A stretch of 10,410 nt of DNA, from the NCBI GenBank assembly GCA_947500965.1, contig CANMWW010000033.1, positions 1 through 10,410 on the forward strand. Direction: 5' to 3'. Shown one piece after another: positions 5,938 through 10,410 of the stretch. The position numbers and the translations under genes were made by a program. The stretch's first letter is position 1. Every line of letters starts with the position of its first letter. This DNA is from Alphaproteobacteria bacterium (GTDB lineage Bacteria > Pseudomonadota > Alphaproteobacteria > CACIAM-22H2). The notes below the pieces were generated by a model. The model saw nothing but the letters and a program-made list of their open reading frames with translations. It was not told the origin of the DNA and ran no database searches.

Positions 5938-6477
5938 ATGTCTCGTATCGGTCGCCAGCCGGTCCCGGTGCCGCAGGGCGTCGAGGTCCAGGTGGCGGGC
6001 CAGAAGCTGACGGTGAAGGGCAAGCTCGGTTCCCAGGTGCTGCAGTTGCACCAGGACATCGAGGCGAAGCTCGACGCCGGCAAGCTGGTCCTCGCCACGC
6101 GCGCCCAGAGCAAGCGCGCCAAGTCCCTCTGGGGCACGTCGCGCGCGCTGATCGCCAACATGGTGTCGGGCGTCTCGAAGGGCTTCACGCGCAACCTGGC
6201 CATCGAGGGGACCGGCTTCCGCGCGGCGCTCGAGGGCAAGGTGCTGAGCCTCCAGCTCGGCTTCAGCCACGAGGTCAAGTACGCGATCCCCGAGGGCATC
6301 GCCGTCAAGGTCGGCGGCGACAAGCAGAATGCGCTCGAGATCACGGGTTCCGACAAGCGCCTCGTCGGCCAGGTCGCGGCCGAGATCCGCGCGTACAAGA
6401 AGCCGGAGCCCTACCAGGGCAAGGGCATCCGCTTCACGGACGAACGAGTCCGCCGCAAGGAAGGCAAGAAGAAGTAA
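5938..6477 (+). CDS. rplF: 50S ribosomal protein L6
   Basis: L6 binds 23S rRNA helix 97 near the sarcin-ricin loop and factor-binding site. The 179-residue product contains two tandem L6 folds. The N-terminal one begins MSRIGRQPVPVPQGV and includes LWGTSRALIANMVSGVSKGF (residues 64-83). The second includes GTGFRAALEGKVLSLQLGFSHEV (91-113) and the signature PEPYQGKGIRF at 156-166, ending RRKEGKKK. The turn KGKLG (27-31) replaces the KGPKG seen in many L6 proteins, a mild difference. A good SD, AAGGAG at 5925-5930, lies seven bases before the ATG, in a 22-base gap after rpsH. Confidence 0.97.
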   Translation: MSRIGRQPVPVPQGVEVQVAGQKLTVKGKLGSQVLQLHQDIEAKLDAGKLVLATRAQSKRAKSLWGTSRALIANMVSGVSKGFTRNLAIEGTGFRAALEGKVLSLQLGFSHEVKYAIPEGIAVKVGGDKQNALEITGSDKRLVGQVAAEIRAYKKPEPYQGKGIRFTDERVRRKEGKKK

Positions 6478-6486
6478 GGGCCAGCC

Positions 6487-6852
6487 ATGTCGGATAAATC
6501 CTACCAGATGTTCGAGCGCCGCAAGCGGCGCGTCCGCCTCAAGCTCCGCACCAATGCGGGCGGCAGGCCAAGGCTTTCCGTGTTCCGGTCCTCCAGGCAC
6601 ATCTATGCCCAGGTGATCGACGACGCGACCGGCCGCACGCTCGCCTCCGCCTCCACTAAGGAGGAGGGTCTCGGCAAGTCGCTGAAGACCGGCGCGGATG
6701 TCGGCGCCGCGAAGGCCGTCGGCGTGCTGATCGCCGAGCGCGCCATCGCTGCCGGCGTCAAGGAAGTGGTCTTCGACCGCGGCGGCTACATGTTCCACGG
6801 CCGCGTCAAGGCGCTCGCCGATGCAGCCCGCGAAGGCGGGCTGTCGTTCTGA
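6487..6852 (+). CDS. rplR: 50S ribosomal protein L18
   Basis: L18 binds 5S rRNA with L5 and anchors it in the central protuberance. The 121-residue product has a basic N-terminus (FERRKRRVRLKLR, residues 9-21), then GRPRLSVFRSSRHIYAQVIDD (26-46), and the conserved C-terminus FDRGGYMFHGRVKALADAAREGGL (96-119). AAGGG at 6476-6480, overlapping the last two bases of the rplF stop TAA, gives an SD six bases from the ATG. The coding sequence contains a near-consensus internal SD at 6657-6667, encoding part of the STKEEG segment, with no start codon suitably placed behind it. The gap to rplF is 9 bases. Confidence 0.97.
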   Translation: MSDKSYQMFERRKRRVRLKLRTNAGGRPRLSVFRSSRHIYAQVIDDATGRTLASASTKEEGLGKSLKTGADVGAAKAVGVLIAERAIAAGVKEVVFDRGGYMFHGRVKALADAAREGGLSF

Positions 6853-6858
6853 GTTATC

Positions 6859-6864
6859 GAGGAG
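6859..6864 (+). promoter_or_regulatory. Ribosome binding site of rpsE (GAGGAG)
   Basis: GAGGAG lies seven bases before ATG 6872, an ideal distance. It decides that start over the in-frame ATG at 6821 inside rplR. Confidence 0.9.
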
Positions 6865-6871
6865 AATACTG

Positions 6872-7465
6872 ATGGCAAGGACGCCAGGCGAAGGCGGCGA
6901 GTCCCGGCGCCGCGGACAGCGCGAGGGCGGCGGGTCTCGCGAGGACCGCGAGCAGGGCGAGCTGATAGAGAAGCTCGTCGCGATCAACCGCGTCGCCAAG
7001 GTCGTGAAGGGCGGCCGGCGATTCGGCTTCGCGGCGATCGTCGTCGTCGGCGACGGCAAGGGCCGCTCGGGCTACGGCACGGGGAAGGCCCGCGAGGTCC
7101 CGGAGGCGATCCGCAAGGCAACTGACCAGGCGAAGCGCGCGATGATCCGCATCCCGCTGCGCGAGGGCAGGACCCTGCACCACGACGTCCATGGCCATTT
7201 CGGCTCGGGCAAGGTGGTTCTGCGCCCGGCGAAGCCCGGCACGGGGATCATCGCGGGCGGCCCGATGCGCGCCGTCTTCGAAACCATCGGGTTGCACGAC
7301 GTGGTGGCCAAGTCGGTGGGCTCGTCGAACCCGCACAACATGATCAAGGCTACCTTCGTGGCTCTGACCGAGATGCAGAACCCGCGCGTCGTCGCCGCCA
7401 AGCGCGGCAAGAAGGTCGCCGACATCGTCGGGCGCCGCGAAGGCGCAGACGCGACCCGGGAGTGA
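6872..7465 (+). CDS. rpsE: 30S ribosomal protein S5
   Basis: S5 sits at the mRNA entry tunnel with S3 and S4 and affects decoding accuracy. The 197-residue product opens with a glycine/arginine/glutamate-rich, probably disordered stretch (residues 1-28). The N-terminal double-stranded-RNA-binding-like domain follows, with LVAINRVAKVVKGGRRFGFAAIVVVGDGKGRSGYGTGKAREVPEAI (35-80). The C-terminal domain carries PGTGIIAGGPMRAVFE (122-137) and KSVGSSNPHNMIKATFVAL. ATG 6872 is fixed by a strong SD, GAGGAG at 6859-6864, seven bases away. The in-frame ATG at 6821 falls inside rplR, and its extra residues do not resemble S5. The gap to rplR is 19 bases. Confidence 0.97.
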   Translation: MARTPGEGGESRRRGQREGGGSREDREQGELIEKLVAINRVAKVVKGGRRFGFAAIVVVGDGKGRSGYGTGKAREVPEAIRKATDQAKRAMIRIPLREGRTLHHDVHGHFGSGKVVLRPAKPGTGIIAGGPMRAVFETIGLHDVVAKSVGSSNPHNMIKATFVALTEMQNPRVVAAKRGKKVADIVGRREGADATRE

Positions 7466-7470
7466 GCACC

Positions 7471-7668
7471 ATGGCCGGCGACAACAAGAAGACCATCAAG
7501 GTGACCCAGGTCGGGAGCCCGATCGCACGCCGCGCGTACCAGCGTGCGACGCTGATCGGCCTCGGCCTGAACAAGCTGAACCGCCAGCGCGTGCTGGAGG
7601 ACACCCCCGCGGTGCGCGGCATGATCGCGCGCGTGCATCATCTCCTGCGAGTCGAGGAAGGCGCCTGA
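7471..7668 (+). CDS. rpmD: 50S ribosomal protein L30
   Basis: L30 is a small, non-universal bacterial 50S protein. The 65-residue product is slightly longer than the E. coli protein (58) and has the family core KTIKVTQVGSPIAR (residues 7-20), then RATLIGLGLNKLNRQRVLEDTPAVRGMIARVHHLL (25-59). The start ATG at 7471 has GGGAG at 7458-7462, eight bases upstream. An in-frame GTG at 7462, overlapping the rpsE stop TGA, would add three residues and sits on that SD, so it is less likely. The gap to rpsE is five bases. Its position between rpsE and rplO is the standard one. Confidence 0.96.
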   Translation: MAGDNKKTIKVTQVGSPIARRAYQRATLIGLGLNKLNRQRVLEDTPAVRGMIARVHHLLRVEEGA

Positions 7669-7688
7669 CACAGGCGTCCCCGGCAACG

Positions 7689-7701
7689 CTTCGCGACGAA
7701 G
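7689..7701 (+). other. Short hairpin overlapping the rplO ribosome binding site
   Basis: CTTCG (7689-7693) and CGAAG (7697-7701) form a perfect five-base stem with a three-base loop. The right arm overlaps the rplO SD AAGGGA (7699-7704). The stem is short and could arise by chance in GC-rich DNA. There is no T-run after it, so it is not a terminator. A weak effect on rplO initiation is possible. Confidence 0.35.
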
Positions 7702-7711
7702 GGAACGAGCC

Positions 7712-8296
7712 ATGAAGCTCAATGAAATCCGCGACAAGCACGGCTCGCGTACCCGCCGGCTCCGCGTCGGCCGCGGCATCGGTTCGGGCGTTGGCAAGAC
7801 CTCGGGACGCGGTGGCAAGGGACAGACCGCGCGCTCGGGCGTGGCGCTCAACGGCTTCGAGGGTGGCCAGACGCCGCTCTATCGCCGCATGCCGAAGCGT
7901 GGCTTCCGCAATACCGCCTTCCAGCTCGACTTCGCGGAGGTCAACCTCGACCAGATCGCGAAGGCGATCGCGGCCGGCAAGCTCCAGGCAGGCGCCACGA
8001 TCAACGCCGCCTCGCTGGTTGGCTCGGGCATCCTGCGCCGCAGCCTCGATGGCGTGCGGCTGCTCGGCAACGGGGCTGATTCCTTCGCGCAGAAGATCGC
8101 GATCGAGGTCGTGGGCGCCTCCAAGGCCGCCATCGCCGCGGTCGAGAAGGCCGGTGGCACGGTGACCATCCTCTCGCTCGAGCGCGAGGGCGCGGTGAAG
8201 GCGAATGCCGAGCGCCGCGAGAAGCGCGCGAAGAAGATCGCGGCGCGCGCGAAGGCTGCGGGTGGCGGCAAGGCCGCCGCCGAGGCGAAGGCCTGA
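7712..8296 (+). CDS. rplO: 50S ribosomal protein L15 with a basic C-terminal extension
   Basis: L15 is a 50S protein that binds several 23S rRNA domains and is important late in assembly. The N-terminal extended region is glycine- and arginine-rich: LRVGRGIGSGVGKTSGRGGKGQ (residues 17-38). It is followed by GFEGGQTPLYRRMPKRGF (48-65), a clear L15 signature. The globular C-terminal domain ends near EKAGGTV (145-151). Beyond it are 43 further residues, mostly alanine, lysine, arginine and glycine, giving 194 in all against 144 in E. coli. The tail is probably disordered and may touch rRNA; this is inference. AAGGGA at 7699-7704 is seven bases from the ATG. The 43-base gap before it is the longest in the window. 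Confidence 0.96.
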   Translation: MKLNEIRDKHGSRTRRLRVGRGIGSGVGKTSGRGGKGQTARSGVALNGFEGGQTPLYRRMPKRGFRNTAFQLDFAEVNLDQIAKAIAAGKLQAGATINAASLVGSGILRRSLDGVRLLGNGADSFAQKIAIEVVGASKAAIAAVEKAGGTVTILSLEREGAVKANAERREKRAKKIAARAKAAGGGKAAAEAKA

Positions 8297-8336
8297 GCGC
8301 CGGATCGCGTAACGGGAAGCGGCGGGGCGAAGGGGC

Positions 8337-9764
8337 ATGGCATCGGCGGCCGAGCAACTGGCGGGCGGATTCGGCTGGGGTGCGTTCGCCAAGGCGACGG
8401 ACCTCAAGAAGCGCCTCTGGTTCACGCTCGGCGCGCTGGTCGTCTACCGGATCGGGAGCTACATCCCGATCCCGGGCATAGACCCGCAGGTCCTCGAGGA
8501 GATCTTCAACGCCCAGCGCGGCGGCATCCTCGGCATGTTCGACATGCTCGCGGGCGGCGCGCTGAGCCGCATGACGCTCTTCGCGCTCAACATCATGCCG
8601 TACATCTCCGCGGCCATCATCATCCAGCTGATGACCGCGGTCGCGCCCACGCTCGAGGCGCTCAAGAAGGAAGGCGCCGCAGGGCGCCAGAAGCTCAACC
8701 AGTACACGCGCTACCTGACTCTCCTCCTCGCGATCTTCCAGAGCTACGGGATAGCGATCGGGCTGCAGGGATCTAGCGGCCAGTCCGGCGCGCTCGTGCT
8801 CATCAATCCCGTGCTGTTCCAGCTCACGACCGTCGTGACACTGACCGGCGGCACCATGTTCCTGATGTGGCTCGGCGAGCAGATCACCGCGCGCGGCGTC
8901 GGCAACGGCACGTCGCTGATCATCTTCGCCGGCATCGTCGCGAACCTGCCCTCGGCGCTTGCCGCGCTGCTCGAGCTTGGCCGTACCGGCGCGCTGTCGA
9001 CGATCTTCATCATCCTGATGCTGGTGATCGCGGTCGGCGTGATCGCGGCGATCGTGTTCCTCGAGCGCGCCCAGCGCCGCATCCTGGTGCAGTATCCGAA
9101 GCGCCAGGTCGGTAACAAGATGTATGGCGGGCAGTCCTCGCACCTGCCGCTCAAGATCAACACGTCGGGCGTGATCCCCCCGATCTTCGCCAGTTCGCTG
9201 CTCCTGCTGCCGCTGACCTTCGCGAATTTCAGCTCCGGCACCGAGTCTCCGGGCTGGCTCCAGGCGATCACCACCCATCTGGCGCATGGCCAGCCGCTCT
9301 ACATCCTCCTCTACGTGGCGCTGATCGTCTTCTTTGCTTTCTTCTATACGGCCGTCGTCTTCAATCCCGTGGAGACCGCCGACAACCTGAAGAAGCATGG
9401 CGGCTTCGTCCCCGGCATCCGCCCCGGCAAGAGCACCGCCGACCATTTCGACTACGTGCTCACGCGGCTGACGGTCATCGGCGCGGCCTATCTCTCCATC
9501 ATCTGCGTGCTGCCGGAGATCCTCATCTCGCAATACGCGGTGCCCTTCTACTTCGGCGGCACGTCGCTGCTCATCGTCGTCAGCGTAACCATGGACACGG
9601 TCGCGCAGGTCCATTCGCACCTGATCGCGCACCAGTACGAGGGGCTGATCAAGAAGTCGAAGCTCAAGCCGGGGCGCGATGGTGCCGCGGCCCGCCTCGC
9701 CCAGCGCGGAGGCGAAGGAAAGGGCTCTCTGCTCGACCGCCTGATGGGCCGGAAGGGTGGCTGA
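8337..9764 (+). CDS. secY: Preprotein translocase subunit SecY
   Basis: SecY is the channel of the Sec translocon in the inner membrane and works with SecE, SecG, SecA and the ribosome. The 475-residue product begins MASAAEQLAGG, a typical alphaproteobacterial start. Ten hydrophobic spans can be read at about 27-45, 78-101, 125-143, 155-178, 191-213, 220-241, 277-297, 321-343, 378-396 and 401-420, with the plug region around 63-75. The cytosolic loop between spans 8 and 9 has the conserved NPVETADNLKKHGGFVPGIRPG (343-364), and the TMDTVAQVHSHLIAHQYEGLIKKSKLK end is present. A basic, glycine-rich tail of some 30 residues follows; E. coli SecY has 443 residues. The SD is poor: GGCGGGG at 8321-8327 is the best candidate. 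Confidence 0.98.
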   Translation: MASAAEQLAGGFGWGAFAKATDLKKRLWFTLGALVVYRIGSYIPIPGIDPQVLEEIFNAQRGGILGMFDMLAGGALSRMTLFALNIMPYISAAIIIQLMTAVAPTLEALKKEGAAGRQKLNQYTRYLTLLLAIFQSYGIAIGLQGSSGQSGALVLINPVLFQLTTVVTLTGGTMFLMWLGEQITARGVGNGTSLIIFAGIVANLPSALAALLELGRTGALSTIFIILMLVIAVGVIAAIVFLERAQRRILVQYPKRQVGNKMYGGQSSHLPLKINTSGVIPPIFASSLLLLPLTFANFSSGTESPGWLQAITTHLAHGQPLYILLYVALIVFFAFFYTAVVFNPVETADNLKKHGGFVPGIRPGKSTADHFDYVLTRLTVIGAAYLSIICVLPEILISQYAVPFYFGGTSLLIVVSVTMDTVAQVHSHLIAHQYEGLIKKSKLKPGRDGAAARLAQRGGEGKGSLLDRLMGRKGG

Positions 9765-9768
9765 GCGC

Positions 9769-10410
9769 ATGGCGATCAACATCGTCCTCCTGGGGCCACC
9801 GGGCGCGGGCAAGGGCACGCAGGCGAAGCGCCTCGAGGCCGCCTACGGCATGGTGCAGCTCTCCACCGGCGACATGCTGCGCGCGGCCGTTGCCTCCGGC
9901 ACGCCGACGGGCCTGCGTGCCAAGGCCGTGATGGAGGCGGGCAAGCTCGTCGACGACGAGATCCTGATCGCCATGATCTCCGAGCGCCTGTCGCAGCCTG
10001 ATGCGAGCCGGGGCGCGATATTCGACGGCTTCCCGCGGACCGTGCCGCAGGCCGAGGCGCTCGATGCGCTCCTGGCGGGCCGGGGCATGCGCCTCGACCA
10101 TGTGATCGAGCTCAAGGTCGACGACGCGGCCCTGGTGGAGCGCATTTCGGGCCGCTACAGCTGCCGCAAGTGCGGGGCCGGCTACCACGATCGCTTCCAG
10201 GTCCCGGCGAAGGCCGGGGTCTGCGATTCGTGCGGGGGGACGGATTTCCTGCGGCGGGCCGACGACAACGCCGAGACCGTGCGCAAGCGCCTGGCCGAGT
10301 ACTATGCCAAGACGGCCCCGATCCTGCCGTACTACAAGGAGCGCGGAGCCCTTCGCGGTGTGGACGGCATGGCCGACATGGACCGGGTAACCGCGGCCCT
10401 TTCCTCCATC
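9769..10410 (+). CDS. adk: Adenylate kinase, 3' end cut by the window edge
   Basis: This enzyme catalyses ATP + AMP = 2 ADP in the cytoplasm. The open frame runs 214 codons to the edge without a stop; family proteins have about 214-220 residues, so few can be missing. The P-loop GPPGAGKGT is at residues 9-17, the AMP-binding STGDMLR at 32-38, and the DGFPR motif at 86-90. The lid carries four cysteines, C132, C135, C152 and C155, as two C-x2-C pairs, the structural zinc lid of many bacterial adenylate kinases but not E. coli. RRADDNAETVRKRL (162-175) is the conserved block after the lid. GGAAGGG at 9751-9757, inside secY, is the likely SD. The start follows the secY stop by four bases. Confidence 0.97.
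   Translation, partial: MAINIVLLGPPGAGKGTQAKRLEAAYGMVQLSTGDMLRAAVASGTPTGLRAKAVMEAGKLVDDEILIAMISERLSQPDASRGAIFDGFPRTVPQAEALDALLAGRGMRLDHVIELKVDDAALVERISGRYSCRKCGAGYHDRFQVPAKAGVCDSCGGTDFLRRADDNAETVRKRLAEYYAKTAPILPYYKERGALRGVDGMADMDRVTAALSSI

Noticed and set aside
5896..7059. 387-codon open frame on the - strand opposite rplF, rplR and rpsE
   Set aside because: Shadow frame opposite conserved genes; no supporting motif or spacing.
8001..9818. 605-codon open frame on the - strand across rplO, secY and adk
   Set aside because: It is the antisense shadow of strongly conserved genes. Its composition (R, D, E, H and A rich) reflects complementing GC-rich codons, and no motif or SD supports it.
1..10410. 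Search for inserted elements: transposase, phage, toxin-antitoxin, CRISPR, tRNA or other hidden genes
   Set aside because: Every stretch longer than 43 bases is covered by a recognised housekeeping gene. No repeats, target-site duplications, tRNA-like folds or composition breaks were seen by eye.

Overview
The window is an uninterrupted, single-direction run of 21 genes on the + strand: the distal S10 operon, the spc operon, and the start of what follows. Gene order is rplD (3'-part only)-rplW-rplB-rpsS-rplV-rpsC-rplP-rpmC-rpsQ, then rplN-rplX-rplE-rpsN-rpsH-rplF-rplR-rpsE-rpmD-rplO-secY, then adk (cut by the right edge). Every gene is recognisable from conserved family motifs. The longest gap between genes is 43 bases, so no stretch lacks a gene.

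Organism: the DNA is clearly GC-rich, with third codon positions mostly G or C (judged by eye, not computed). The proteins read as alphaproteobacterial. Examples are the SecY N-terminus (MASAAEQL), S17 beginning MPRRVLQGVV, S8 beginning MAMSD, L23 with the GRRSDWKKAIV segment, and adk directly after secY instead of rpmJ. I place it in Alphaproteobacteria, possibly a Rhodospirillales-like lineage. The order-level guess is weak.

Layout: bases 1-3911 carry S10-operon genes, 3928-9764 the spc genes ending in the translocon gene secY, and 9769-10410 adenylate kinase. Gaps are mostly 4-27 bases. rplD/rplW overlap by four bases and rplV/rpsC by one, and most starts have a clear Shine-Dalgarno (SD) sequence. 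No internal promoter or terminator is evident, so the whole block could be one transcript that continues past both edges. The products assemble the 50S and 30S subunits. SecY provides the membrane channel for nascent proteins, and Adk balances adenine nucleotides.

Novelty: I looked on both strands for inserted, hidden or broken elements and found none. This is an ordinary, intact housekeeping region with no sign of an undescribed system. The points worth a second look are small: a lysine/alanine-rich C-terminal extension on L15, a long basic SecY tail, a four-cysteine lid in Adk, half of a zinc ribbon left in S14, and a few translation-signal details.
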